Below are positions 33,781 to 45,963 of a DNA stretch of 64,000 bases, in pieces. Source of the stretch: Hemibagrus wyckioides (Eukaryota; Chordata; Actinopteri; Siluriformes; Bagridae); NCBI RefSeq assembly GCF_019097595.1, contig NC_080711.1, positions 14,240,928 through 14,304,927 of the forward strand. Reading direction: 5' to 3'. The notes beneath the pieces were generated by a model, which saw nothing but the letters and a program-made list of their open reading frames with translations, was not told the origin of the DNA and made no database searches. Each line of letters begins with the position of its first letter. Position 1 is the stretch's first letter. A program made the translations under genes and the position numbers.

Positions 33781-34974
33781 AAACAAAGGCAAAATCTCCC
33801 TCCAGAATGTTTCATTTTTGTGGCAAGGAAATGATTTGTTGTTCCAATGATTTGTTTCCACCACCCACTAAAAATCGTTATTACATATTAAATACACCTA
33901 CTGGTGACTTCACAGTATAGCACTGGTGTCTTGCAGTGATAAAATCACTGTAGGTGTGAACATAGCTTTAGACCTCTATTTCTCTTTACAAAAGAGTCAA
34001 CTTCAGCTGTTCACTTCTCCCCAGCCTCTTGTTCCTCCAAATGTTCTCTTAGTTTTTACTCCATAGAAACATCAACCACCACCAATTGCTTAATCCCCAT
34101 CTGGACAAAGCCATATGATAAACCCCTCATGTTATTTTTATGAGGAGAAGGGATGTGGAGATTAGGCATATCTGTCAAGGATTTCATCAGGTAAAAGACC
34201 CTCTAGTGTTTCAGCCTCATCTGTGACATAAAACAACAGATAGAGATAAATTACAGAATGACAAACTGTGGTGACAAAATTCAATACAGTGAATACTGAT
34301 ATAATGTCAGGGGTAACTTCAGGATGAAATCACAACACTCACTTAACTCTACAGCTCTAAGATTTTTTTTTTTTGTAATCAATTATGAGTTCCAGTATTG
34401 AGGTTGATGTAGTATACAAACAATCAGATCTAAACAATGTCCTACAGTGACTTGTTTAAAATCACAAAGGCATTACAACATAGAAAAACAACAGTACTAT
34501 ACTACTCCTGCTGCTGCAACCGGGACTACACAAACAACAAATAATGAACTGTAGAACCGCAGGCAAAGGCAATCCTGATGAGAGGAATGGAGTGCAGGAC
34601 AAGTGTGTCCTACAGCTCTGCTTGGAAGTTAATTTAGCCTTAACTTTCAGAGGATGTCATATGCAGTGATGAAACAGTACTTCAGCGGTTTTACAGCCTT
34701 CATTTAAGAAACATTGAAAAATGACTTAATACTAAACACATACCAGGCAAGTACTACAGCACCATAAATTACTATAAGGGACTATTATGTTCCACTACAC
34801 AAATACAGACCATGCAACATGCAACAGCAGAAGAGGCTGGACAGATTGTTTAATATTCATGCATATTCAAAGAATGTGATTTCTCACTGAGGTTAGAGCT
34901 TTTTACCAGTACACTGGCATTTCATTACACTGGTGGAAGGGAAAACCAAATTATCAGACATTTCCAATCAATAT
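33781..34974. other. Intergenic DNA
   Basis: Nothing recognised. Confidence 0.35.
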
Positions 34975-35280
34975 AAGCCTTCAGTGTGGGACATTTTAAC
35001 CTCTGTTCAGATATTCTTAAACAGAATTTAGTTGTTGAAGATAAAGTCATTTTAGCTGCTTATGAACAAGCACTTGGGTCATCTCAGAGAGCAGAAATGG
35101 GTTTGATATCACAATTTACTTTGAAGAGATAAACATTTGTGTGGAAAAAAACTATTTAGGGTTTTTTAAATTTTTTTAGAACTTTTCTATGAATATATTG
35201 CCTAATATAATTTAGCTAGTAAGCTAGGAAAACAGGAATAGATCTAAAAAGTACAAATTCTTGAAGATTCCTAAGTGTCT
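34975..35280. repeat. Dispersed repeat X, copy 1
   Basis: Similar over about 200-300 bases to 52789-52998. Shared blocks include GTG(G/A)GACATTTT...ACCTCTGTT, CAGAATTT...TTGAAGATA, GAGAGCAGAAATG(G/C)GTTTGATATCAC and a terminal TAAGTGTCT. The similarity ends exactly where the Tc1 copy begins. Family not recognised. Confidence 0.65.
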
Positions 35281-36284
35281 ACATTAACAGCTTCAACTCT
35301 TCTGGGAAGGCTGTCCACAAGGTTTAGGAGTGTGTTTATGGGAATTTTTGACCATTCTTCCAGAAGTGCATTTGTGATGTCACACACTGATGTTGGACGA
35401 GAAGGCCTGGCTCTCAGTCTCCACTCTAATTCATCCCAAAGGTGTTCTATGGGGTTGAGGTCAGGACTCTGTGCAGGCCAGTCAAGTTCATCCACACCAG
35501 ACTCTGTCATCCATGTCTTTATGGACCTTGCTTTGGTCACTGGTGCACAGTCATGTTGGAAGAGGAAGGGGTCAGCTCCAAACTGTTCCCACAAAGTTGA
35601 GAGCATGGAATTGTCCAAAATGTCTTGGTATGCTGAAGCATTCAGAGTTCCTTTCACTGGAACTAAGGGGCCAAGCCCAGCTCCTGAAAAACAACCCCAC
35701 ACCATAATCCCCCCTCCACCAAACTTTACACTTGGCACAATGCAGTCAGACAAGTACCATTCTCCTGGCAACCGCCAAACCCAGACTCGTCCATCAGATT
35801 GCCAGATGGAGAAGCGCGATTCTTCACTCCAGAGAACGCGTCTCCACTGCTCTAGAGTCCAGTGGCGGCGTGCTTTACACCACTGCATCCGACGCTTTGC
35901 ATTGCACTTGGTGATGTATGGCTTGGATGCAGCTGCTCGGCCATGGAAACCCATTCCATGAAGCTCTCTGCGCACTGTTCTTGAGCTAATCTGAAGGCCA
36001 CATGAAGTTTGGAGGTCTGTAGCGATCGACTCTGCAGAAAGTTGGTGACCTCTTCGCACTATGCGCCTCAGCATCCGCTGACCCCGCTCCGTCAGTTTAC
36101 GTGGCCTACCACTTCGTGGCTGAGTTGCTGTCGTTCCCAAACACTTCCACGTTCTTATAATACAGCTGACAGTTGACTGTGGAATATTTAGGAGCGAGGA
36201 AATTTCACGACTGGATTTGTTGCACAGGTGGCATCCTATCACAGTTCCACGCTGGAATTCACTGAGCTCCTGAGAGCGACCCAT
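35271..36284 (-). CDS. Tc1 transposase, open but with a substituted catalytic residue
   Basis: A 337-aa frame from [10 protein letters not shown]; Tc1 transposases are usually about 340 aa. An upstream ATG at 36366-36368 would add 28 residues but lies in the non-coding end of the element. Residues 1-110 form the paired HTH DNA-binding region, with the GRPR linker motif at 59-62. The catalytic domain follows, with GGGGIMVWG at 189-197. The DD34E triad is D245 (FQHDCAPV), E280 ([11 protein letters not shown]) and, where the first Asp is expected, E154 (LWSEES). Copy 2 has Asp there (LWSDES). Conservative Glu replacement of this Asp normally abolishes or severely reduces DDE transposase activity. 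The last four residues (NVDT) come from flanking DNA because the element is truncated. So the frame is open but the enzyme is probably inactive. Confidence 0.9.
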   Translation of the reverse strand: MGRSQELSEFQRGTVIGCHLCNKSSREISSLLNIPQSTVSCIIRTWKCLGTTATQPRSGRPRKLTERGQRMLRRIVRRGHQLSAESIATDLQTSCGLQISSRTVRRELHGMGFHGRAAASKPYITKCNAKRRMQWCKARRHWTLEQWRRVLWSEESRFSIWQSDGRVWVWRLPGEWYLSDCIVPSVKFGGGGIMVWGCFSGAGLGPLVPVKGTLNASAYQDILDNSMLSTLWEQFGADPFLFQHDCAPVTKARSIKTWMTESGVDELDWPAQSPDLNPIEHLWDELEWRLRARPSRPTSVCDITNALLEEWSKIPINTLLNLVDSLPRRVEAVNVDT

Positions 36285-36418
36285 TCTTTCACAAATGTTT
36301 GTAAAAACAGTCTGCATGCCTATGTGCTTGATTTTATACACCTGTGGCCATGGAAGTGATTGGAACACCTGATTCTGATTATTTGGATGGGTGAGCGAAT
36401 ACTTTTGGCAATATAATG
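35281..36418 (-). mobile_element. Tc1 element, copy 1 (3'-truncated)
   Basis: The transposase runs on the minus strand. The terminal inverted repeat at its 5' end is present at 36390-36418. It matches that of copy 2 (59516-59544) except for one base near the outer end and is followed by TA, which merges into AT repeats. The other end, with the last codons, 3' non-coding region and second terminal repeat, is absent: similarity to copy 2 stops at about 35287 and the sequence passes into repeat X. With one terminal repeat the element cannot be mobilised as a normal Tc1. Confidence 0.9.
36390..36418. repeat. Terminal inverted repeat of Tc1 copy 1
   Basis: 29 bases ending GGCAATATAATG, with a TA dinucleotide at 36419-36420. 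The copy 2 equivalent ends GGCAATATAGTG. Confidence 0.9.
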
Positions 36419-36634
36419 TATATATATATATAATATATAATAGTTTTGTAAATTTGCTACAATGTTTTGTTAAGAGAATTCCTCTATAAAAAAAAGAAAT
36501 GGCATTTTATCTATACAATACCTGTTTCAAAAGCAGAATAACTCTTAGTGGAAATCTCGCACACCTGTTCATAATGGTCTTACTGGGAGACGCACAGATT
36601 TTAAATGTAACAAAAGGTGTTTCTCAGTTCTCAG

Positions 36635-36635
<1 letters not shown>

Positions 36636-36718
<83 letters not shown>
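36636..36718. repeat. (TA)n microsatellite
   Basis: About forty-one uninterrupted TA units. Confidence 0.97.
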
Positions 36719-36721
<3 letters not shown>

Positions 36722-37579
36722 CACCTCTAAAGAGTGTAATAGAGCTAAACATTCAGAGGAACATTCTCAAAAACCCTACCTGCTCATTTGGCCAGTCACA
36801 TTTTTCCTGCCTGTCACAGTCTAGTTATCAATTCTTTTACTATATTTCTTCCTTTTTTTTGTAAAGGTAGTGTCACCTAAAATAGATGACTTAAAAACAG
36901 AGTTATGGGTCCAAGACACAATCCTCCTACACACTGTTAATTTGGTTAACAGCAAATGTGACAAGGCTAACTGTTCCCTACTGATTATTGACTCAAGCAG
37001 GAAGCCTAATTAGCATTTCTTGATATTTTTCTTCCTGAGTACTTTGCAGAGTCAAAGAAAATTCATTAATACCACATTAAACTCATGTGCATTAAAAATT
37101 TAAGGCACTGAATCTTTCTTACTAACGTACTTTCAACTTTCTCTTCATAAGGCCAAGCAATTCGCTCAGCTCTTAACACTATGAATGCTTGAGCAGCTTT
37201 CAGTAACCACCTTAGTCTCACTCGAAGATTTCATGCTTCATGTTCTATGTTTTGAATATCTAAAAACACCCCTCAAGGATTTCATATCCTTTGCATTGCT
37301 GGAAAGTCAAGCTAAATTATATCTTTATATTGTGAAAGGGAATATTGTGACTCCCGGACCATAGAACTACTTATTTTTTTTTTACTTTTATTTGTACAGT
37401 GCATTTAACAGACAGGAGAAAACCTCTGAAATTATATGAAAAAAGTTTGAGCATATTGTTAATACCAGCCTTTGTATGTGTGCAGGAAAATATTTTATGA
37501 TTACAGCAGCAGCTCTTGGTTAAAAGAGTACAGTATGTGGTTGAGATTGTCCATTGAACTATAGCACAATGCAATAATG
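36719..37579. other. Intergenic DNA
   Basis: Nothing recognised. Confidence 0.35.
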
Positions 37580-37810
37580 AATAACTGTTCGCGACATGGT
37601 AGCACAATGAGTGGCAGGGTTGAGTCAAACTCCTCCCACTGTCCAAAAGCATGCCAGTAGGTGGATTTGCTACAATGCTACAATGATCCCTAGGTGTGAA
37701 AAGGTGTGTCAAAGTGTGTGTGAAGGGACATGAATCCCATCCAGGGTGCATTTTCCTGCCTTGTACCCAGTGTTACCCACAGCACCCCGGACCAGGATAA
37801 AGTGATTACT
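37580..37810 (+). repeat. SINE-1-like element, decayed
   Basis: Plus-orientation blocks in the expected order: TGGTAGCACAATG (A-box side), GGGTTGAGTCAAACTCCT (B-box side), TCCTCCCACTGTCCAAAAGCATGC, AGGTGTGAA, CATCCAGGGTGCATTTTCCTGCCTTG and GGACCAGGATAAAGTG. Confidence 0.65.
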
Positions 37811-40704
37811 GGAGATGTCTAGTAAATGCTGTATATTGTCCATAAAATATTACATATTCTTCTCTAGGATGACCATGTTAAATCTCTTATGTGCAGTCAT
37901 GCCCAAACACAAATTTTCTCCATCTAATGTATTTTAATGGTAATCCATCTGCTAAAGGCCAGCACTGTTCACCGAAATCCACTGAAGATAATAAATGCCA
38001 CAAGGCTAACAGCCTATCAGCGTATAATATTAATGTGAGTCTCAGACTTTCAAGCCATCATTCAGTGTCAGGTATTAGGAGAAAATGAAGCAGACTGGTT
38101 GTGCTGCTCTGAAATCATCTATGCTCAACTTTAAGACTCCAAAGCTAGGATGACAATATCACTGTAGTCACAGAACTCTGATAGCAATAGATAAAAATCC
38201 ATAAATGCAGCTATTTCAAAATGAGTGCAATGCATTGACCTGCCTGAGTTTCCAGATTCTCTTTTGAGGGACGAGCTCTGTGTTGGTCAATAATTAAAAA
38301 CCACTGATAGAGAGGGATAGTGGACATATGGCATGAGGTTAACGAGTAAAGAAATAAATCACGGGGATTTGATTAGTGGAAGCATAAATCATGGACAGAG
38401 AGTAAAAAGGCACAACTCTCAATAATATCTAAACATTTTTTCAAGAGTATCTTGAAAGACAGTTGTACTATGTTTTTAAAACCCATCAAGGATGGATTTT
38501 AATGTTTGGCATAATGTCAGTGATTCTTCTTTAATGCTCCTTGTTAACTTTACAAGAACACACAATTTATGTCAATATTACTTTTCAATTTTTTCAATAT
38601 CATCACTTTGCAAGATCTCATAGGATTGCTCATCATCCTGAAAAAGAGACCCATAAGTTTAGAGTAAATTCATATAGTACATAGAAACTTATGATAAATT
38701 CCCAGTTCAGTGCAGTTTATGGAAAAGGATTGGGTATGGTTATTTTAAAGCTTACTTAACTGTTTGAAGAACCAGTATGAAAATGCTGAAATCACATTTT
38801 GTGGATCAGTTATGATGGATATTGGCATTATTTCAAAGACAAAGACTGCCTGTGGAACCAATTTGATGCAACATTTTTGTGTGCAAGTTTGAGGACTAGT
38901 AAAACATCTCAAGAGCTGGCAGTTTCCGATGTAATGTGTCCAGAAGCATGCAGCATGATATAAAGCTTGCAAGACAAATGAGAGATAATACATTGACAAT
39001 AACATCCCAACAATTCCATTAAAAGTTAATGATGACCAGAAATCTTAGTATCCTGGGTTTGCTTTTTCCACAGCACATGTGGCACCTTTTGATTTTTTAT
39101 CATCTTAATATTTTTATCCGCTGTTGTATATCGTCTAAAATATTTGTCCTGACCTTAAGATCATTATACACATATGTAGCCTGTCTGCTAATCCAGAATC
39201 CAGAGATTTCCAAATATCCTGACCACAAATACCACAGCCTTTTAAACTCTACGGTAGTTATAACTTTCATGAAGTATGTAACTGAATAAGTTTGACCCCA
39301 ATGCATGACCTGATATAGGTCCTATACCTTTTACCTTATACCCCTTTTACCTTATTACCATAAGGTAAAATATTGACATTTATTAAAGTTATTCAATAAT
39401 GACAGCTAGGAAGAAGGCACATCCCTAGTCTGTATGCATGGACATTGTCTGCCTGACATTTCTCTGCTGTTTAAGTAATTAGCTTGCAGTGGTAGTAATC
39501 AATAGAGACCCACAGGTCTTCCATGTTAACCTACAACCACTTCTGCTCTCTTGCCTAAACAAAATCTCCAAAGCACCACTGAACAATCCAGAGTAAAATC
39601 TTTCTCCAGTGCCCTTTGGACAAAAAACATTTGAGAAATATTAAGCTAAAAGATGTTGTGACTTTAGTATTATAAAGTTGTATCTCCTCATCTGGAACCA
39701 TATATTACCAAGATCTTTAGATGAAGACTAAAGCCAAAATAATTTTTAGAAATGTAAGGCCTCTGTTGCAAGCCAGACTACTGATGAAGTAGTCTGGGGT
39801 GAATAAGAAAAAACTTCTCCTTGCTTGTACTTTGAAGGTAAGTCTATGTGAGAAAACATTTGTGGGCTGCTGCCTTTTTTTTGCTACTTGTGCTACTAGC
39901 CAGTAAAAATGCAAATCAGACAGATGGTGCAGATTGCCAGAAAGTGTACTAGTTACAGTAATATTATCCAGCTAACTCAGCTTCATTATTCATGAGGTAT
40001 CTAGGGCAATAAAAAATAAAATCATCTCTGGCATTTATTATGGGATCGACTTTTTTCTCCATTGTTCTACAGTATAGTACAGTTCTATATGGTCCATGAC
40101 CTAATATTTTTTATACTTTAACAATTCCCAACTCCTGTATTTGACTGGTTAATAGTTCTTCCTCTGCAGGTACAGGATGGGTTGAGAGTCTGGTTTCCTG
40201 CAGTACAGATTCCCAAAGTTTGAGTGACATTTGATGAAACTCAATGTCTCACTACAGTAGAATATATAACGATGACATAATGATGACACATTCTTTGGAC
40301 GGTGCAGCTCTTCAAGAACATTCAGCTGACTACCACTGAGTATTCACCTTTCCAGAACCCATGACGCAAAGAAGGGAAAAATGTCACATTGTCTCATTAT
40401 GGTGTGGCAGTAGAGAAAGAATGCCTTCTCACAATGCCACATATAGAGGCAGAGCAGGCTGTCACAATATGAGAGGCTGCCACAGGGCAACAGTGCACAT
40501 ACGAGCTGTGCGACATTCTTCCTGGCAGAGAACAAGCTAATGAGATCCACGCACATACAAACACACACCTTCCACTTCTTCAGCTTTATGAGTCAAAATA
40601 GGACCCTTTTATTGGCCAACTCTTGCTTCATACCTATGTCATACCTTTATCAGAGGCAGATGATTATAAATCCTGCAAAATACAGTATAAGTGTAATCTT
40701 ACCT

Positions 40705-40742
<38 letters not shown>

Positions 40743-43171
40743 TGGAACTCATTGTGGGGCCATAATGATAATATTAAAACCATTCAGCCATTATAGCTAA
40801 TATTACCTGAGAGTCCCTGCCTTACTGCACTGTCTCTACACATAAAACTTTGCAGAGGTGTTATATTAAAGTTTCAGAATCATATAATAGCGTTGATTAC
40901 TGCTGATTCTACAGGAGCCCTAAAGCATAAGGGTAAAAAAATAATTAAGTGTGTTTCCAAATCAAATATTCACACAGTTATTCTGCCTTACATAAAGATT
41001 GATTCCTGTCATCAATTTTAGCAACAAAAGTAATTTCCCTGCATATTTGTCTGCCATAACGTGGCACCAGAAGGTTAATGCATGAACAAAATGACTAACA
41101 ATTAGTGTGTTATATCAACTTTGATGACAACAGTCAGATCTTTTTTTTCTCATTATCCTTTGTTGGACCATGTGAATAAATATGAATAATTAGCATATAC
41201 ATGATCAGAATTTGGACAATACAGAATGAAGTCACTGATATAGACCCAGAGCTATCACTCTGTAGATGAAGTGCTTTATTATGCTGTCGCTTTACTAAAC
41301 TATGACAAATAATGTACAGGAATACGTGATACGTATGCAGGCCTTAGGTGCATTGGCAAGCTGCTCTTTTGAACACTATTCAGTTGGATTAGTTGCTGTA
41401 GTAATTCATTAAGAATAATGCAACAAAGGCGCACATGGCAGGAACATTAATCCTTTTAATTGTTAATACCTGTGTGATGTTTACTAGATATTTCTATGTG
41501 GTTAATCTACAGTGGACCTTATCACCTCTGTACCTATCTGTTTTTTAACTTCAAAGTCAATGCATCAAACTTAACAAACTGCCTTAACTTAACTAGGGAA
41601 CTAAAATACTTTTTTTTTTTTCAATTTGATGGCAAATATTAAGGCAGGATTTCTATGTGGGAGGCAAATAGGATATCGCAACCTTTATGAATTGGTAACT
41701 CAATCAAAATACAGAAAGAAAAAAACAAAGAAAAACAAAAACATGTTGAACTTGGCACCAGTGGCATTGAAGGGAATGCCTTTGCCACAAGTCTAGTTGT
41801 TCTTGTTGCTAATTTGCACGCCAGAGATATCCTTAAAAATACTTCAAACAGAAAGAAAGCTATTGTAGAAAAACAATTTCAGGCAAGTGACCTTGTATGG
41901 ACTTTACCCTGTTTGAATCATTTCCAAAACCAGTCCTACTCTTAGTTAAAATGATAATTCCAGATAAATCCTACAAACATTCAACCACTTATTATTGAGA
42001 CATCGTGCTAATGAGAACCTCGGAGGGATGGACTGACAACCTGAAAGCATAACGTCTCCATTACTCAGTGCTGATACAACAAAATGGGAAAAATAAGAAA
42101 GAAAATTTAAATGTCATGGTGATTGAGAGTTGATTAAAGAGAACTTTGGTAGGTCAAAATGAAATGTAAAGAGATAAAAAAGTTGTGTTTTTTTTCCTTT
42201 TGAGAATTCACTTTTACTTCTACTTCAATTTCAACGATACTTCAGTAAAATCTCCCCAAATATGACTTAAGTACGGTAATAAAATACAAATACAGTAATA
42301 AAGTCTCAAGTAGGTTTTAATCCTTGTACTATATCCATCATATTCTGCAGATAGTTCAGTTTCGACTGCTGCTTTTTGCATAGACAAAAAAACTAAAGCA
42401 TAATTACAATAGGAACCTTTGTAGATTTAATCAAAATCCAGTCCAATGCCTGTGTGTGTGTTACTGTAAGTGTCGGATAGGCCTGTTTTTATAGATGATT
42501 AAAATGAGGCCTATCTCTATTGCATACTGAATGAACTCAGCTTCTTTTTTACAAATCTGCTGCCCCTTGTGGTTAACACTGGTCTAACAAAACATAAAGA
42601 GGAGAAAAACATAATCCCCTTGTCATCAAAATTGGTATTGTATGCTAATTTGGCTTGGGTGAAATTAGGGTTTGTTTGTTTTTTTGCATTGCTGTTTGCA
42701 AGTAAATAATGTGGATGCTTGTAGATATCTTACTTACAAGGCTTGTTTTCAATTATATAATGATGGAAAAAGTGATCTCAAACTTAATGAGAAACATGCT
42801 ACCTCCAAAACATTTCTGACTGCTGAATTTATGGGACAATGTATCAATGGATAATGTAAAAACAGGAAACTCAGGACAGTTCCGGACAATGAGAAAGCAT
42901 TTGCCCAAAGCATTTATAATGAGAAAAAGCTGCAGACCAAACCTGTGACAAAATCATTAACTGCATTACACTCATGCACACTCAGGAAACTCACCACTTC
43001 CGGAGTTTACAAATGTTTATGTTTGTAATAATTATTCATTTGTCATTAAGTGTTTTTTTTAGTGGTATGACATCATCAACTCATTCATCGTAGCTTGTAT
43101 TGAATTTAATGTATGATCTTTACTCAGTGAACCATTACCCATCCACAATTAGCAAAATAGGCTAATTGTTA
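37811..43171. other. Intergenic DNA
   Basis: No gene was recognised over 5.3 kb. Notable points are a repeat-free block at 38255-38420 (possible conserved element), a perfect 10-bp hairpin at 39345-39370 and a (TA)n tract at about 40703-40742. Short open frames here have no family resemblance. Confidence 0.35.
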
Positions 43172-43420
43172 CACTATATATGTCCAGAGGTTTGAGGACA
43201 CCTGACCATCACACCCATAAGCACTTTTTAACATTCCCTTTGCTTTATAATAAGCCCCACACTTCTAGGAAGACTTTCTACAAAATTTGGCATTGTGACT
43301 GTGAGGATTTGTCCATTAAGTCACGGGAGAATTATTGAGGTCAGGCACTGATGTTGGGCAAGAAGACCTGGCACTCAGTAAAGTCTAAATATTCTCTGAG
43401 CAAGATGGCACATGCAGTTG
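43172..43420 (-). mobile_element. Decayed Tc1-like fragment (family D)
   Basis: Starts CACTATATATGTCCAGAGG...GGACACCTGACCATCACACC, which resembles the end of a copy-1/2-related Tc1 family. It continues with TTCTAGGAAGACTTTCTACA, GAGGTCAGGCACTGATGTTG and GCAAGAAGACCTGGC, the C-terminal coding region in reverse. Further coding sequence is lost. Confidence 0.65.
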
Positions 43421-44039
43421 GCAGCTGTAACGAAGCAAAAACATCACCACACCTTGTTTGAACTTGATCCTGTGCCAAGTCCCTTATTCCCTCTAGTGTA
43501 CTTGCCAATTACTTCCACAAAATTGGGCCAGGAAAGCCAATGTGGCAAATGAGATGAAAGATTGTCTAGAGGCAGATCTTGTATATGTGTCTGGTTAAAT
43601 CTTTAAAGCCTAATTTATTGAATGCAGTGGTATGATTAGGCGATGTCATAACTAATTATTTATCTGTTTTGTTAGAGCCAAATATGAAAGCACAGAACAG
43701 GCTGTTATGCATATTCACAGTCATAACTGGCATGAAAAATTACATTTTATAACACAAAGACTTCAAAGACTAGCGTTTCACTGATTAAATCTGTTTTTTT
43801 AATATACCAGTGGATGATTAATTATGGGATGTATTTACAACATGACTACAAGGCCAAGAAAAATGTTTATGTCACAATCACAGGAGGTAAAAAGACTAAA
43901 TTAAACTGTTACCCAGCTGCGGCTAAAAGCAGGGTTTATAGAAGAGATGGTGGTAGGTATTTTTAACCTGTTTTCCACAGACTAGTTCTAGACATTTAAA
44001 ATCTAAAAATGTTGTGTATGTATGGCTGCATATAGATGC
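43421..44039. other. Intergenic DNA
   Basis: Nothing recognised. Confidence 0.3.
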
Positions 44040-44870
44040 AATAAAATTAATATTGTGTAGGTTCCATTGTGCCACCACAATAGCTCTGACCATCAAGCTG
44101 TGAGCTGGGGCCTCCAACACAAACCACAGATTCTTTTACCCACAAATGAAATGGGATTTGGAGGCCAAGTTGATACCTTGAACTATTTTTCATGATCCTC
44201 AAAACCGTTTCTAAATGTTTTTTGCAGTGTGGCAAAGAAAAAAGCAACTCACATAACAGGAAATAACGTTGTCATGAAGTACTGGGTTTGACACAGCGTT
44301 TAGGTAGGTGGTATGTGTAAAAGTAACACCACGTAAATGCCAGGATCCAAAGTTTCCAAACAGAACATTGCCCGGAGCATCACATTGCCTCCACTGGCTT
44401 CCCATAGTGCATCCTGGTGCCAGCTCTTCCCCAGGTAAGCATCTCACATGCACCCTGCTGTCCAAAAGCTATGATGCACTGTGTGTTCTGACACCTTTTT
44501 ATTAATGGCCAGAATGAACTCTTTTAACTCTTTTGTGCTTCAGTAGCTATTCTGAGGGATTTGACCAGATAGACTAGCCATCACATCCCATGCACAAAGT
44601 CTTGGACACCCATTTGGTGGTTTCCTGTTTGTCCTTCCTTGTACTTCTTTAAGTAGGTACCAATAACTGCATACTGAGAACACACCCACAAGTCCCACCA
44701 TTGTGGAGATACCCAGTCATTTAGCCATCACAATTTGGCCCTTGTGAAGGTAGTTCAATTCTTTACATTTGCCATTTATTCCTGCTTCCAACACATCATC
44801 TTTGATAACTGACTGTTCACTTGCTGCCTAATATACTCCACCCCTTTGCACGTGCAATTGTAAGTCTCAA
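44040..44870 (-). pseudogene. Decayed Tc1-like transposase (family B), longest copy
   Basis: Reading from low to high coordinate gives the reversed transposase: GGAGGCCAAGTTGATACCTTGAA, TTTTTGCAGTGTGGC, AGGTAGGTGGTATGTGTAAAAGTAAC, ATGCCAGGATCCAAAGTTTCC, ACAGAACATTGCCCGGAGCATCACA, CATCCTGGTGCCAGCTCTTCCCC, GATGCACTGTGTGTTCTGACACC, GCCATCACAATTTGGCCCTTGTG and TGTTCACTTGCTGCCTAATAT. This spans catalytic and DNA-binding regions. Frames are broken by indels. The shorter copy at 8290-8690 belongs to the same family. Confidence 0.75.
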
Positions 44871-45338
44871 TTACCATAGACTTATTTAACCAAAAATTAA
44901 TCCATCGTGAGGTAAGGTGTAATTTTTTTATTCACTCAATTGAAAACTGAATCACAGGAAATAATGATAATTAGATTTTTTACCTTGAACTGAAATCAAG
45001 GTTCTGATGAAGCTCAACAAATAAACATCTCCAGTGCCGAGTTTAATGCCATGTTCTGACATAAATTCCAAGCCAAGTTTGAAACATGACATAGGTCTAA
45101 TCAAATACTGAGTTAGAACCCAGAACAACGATCATCTTGCCCTTATTGCAGAATCTAAGTGTAATACATTACTTTTAGGTCCAGATTTAATACTGGAAAT
45201 AAATTCCACGTTCCTGCTTGAAAATTGCATACTTTGTTACTGAGAGTGTCTTGATTATTGATCCCCTGGCACTCACAGGAAGCATGTGGCATTGGCTAGA
45301 TTTATCTAAATCTCTTCCTTGGCTACTCAGTGTTACTT
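44871..45338. other. Intergenic DNA
   Basis: Nothing recognised. Confidence 0.3.
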
Positions 45339-45429
45339 CAAAGACAGAGCTTCCTCCCTAAGATCTTATGTGACTCTGACATCTAGAGAAGTAACTTTGC
45401 AATGAACTATTGCCAGAGAAAAAATCTGT
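45339..45429. repeat. Local direct repeat Z, unit 1
   Basis: About 90 bases matching 45874-45963 at roughly 86% by eye, in the same orientation. Shared blocks are CAAAGACAGAGCT, ACTCTGACATC, AGAGAAGTAA and TTGCCAGAGAAAAA. Family unknown. Confidence 0.75.
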
Positions 45430-45584
45430 GAAGTATCAATGCTTAAACCAAAGGAAAAAAATGTAATTATACATTTATTTTGGCCTGGTTTATTTATGAT
45501 CAAGCTGGTTTGGGAGCCTGTTTACTGGGGTTGTCAAAGTAAACCTACAGAACTCATCTGAGACAACCATGGGCATTTACATGC

Positions 45585-45815
45585 AGTGTTTTGGGAAGGC
45601 TTTCCACTAGATTTTGGAGCATGGCTTTAGGAATCTGTGCTCATTCAGCCACAAGAGCATTACTGAGGTCAGGCATGTATGCCAAGTGAGAAGCCCTGGT
45701 GTGGAGTTAATGCGGATTTTCTAGTTCATCCCAAAGGTGTTCAGTGAAGTAAAGGTTAGGGTTTGGGCCACTTGTGCTCTTATGCATCAAGATGTGCCAA
45801 GCCATGTCTTTACAT
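45585..45815 (-). mobile_element. Decayed Tc1-like fragment (family D) cut by a LINE tail
   Basis: Reverse C-terminal coding region: GGGAAGGCTTTCCACTAGAT, ACAAGAGCATTACTGAGGTC, TCATCCCAAAGGTGTTCAGTG and AGCCATGTCTTT. At 45810 the expected continuation is replaced by a LINE 3' tail. Confidence 0.65.
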
Positions 45816-45839
45816 TTACATTTTTGGCATTTGGCAGGC
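45810..45839 (-). mobile_element. LINE 3' tail fragment
   Basis: TTACATTTACATTTTTGGCA followed by TTTGGCAGGCA. This is the reversed terminal tail of the LINE family also seen at 5526, 48333 and 57811. Confidence 0.65.
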
Positions 45840-45873
45840 AACTTATGGCACACACAACCTCCCAGAGACAAAG

Positions 45874-45963
45874 CAAAGACAGAGCTCTCTAGCTAATTTC
45901 TTATGCAACTCTGACATCCAGAGAAGTAAATTTGCAGTGAACTACTGCCAGAGAAAAATCTGT
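45874..45963. repeat. Local direct repeat Z, unit 2
   Basis: Second unit of the repeat at 45339-45429, 535 bases downstream, with the Tc1 fragment and LINE tail between the units. Confidence 0.75.

Noticed and set aside
35275..35961. 228-codon plus-strand frame
   Set aside because: Antisense shadow of the Tc1 transposase. The equivalent frames occur opposite copy 2 at 60150-60821.
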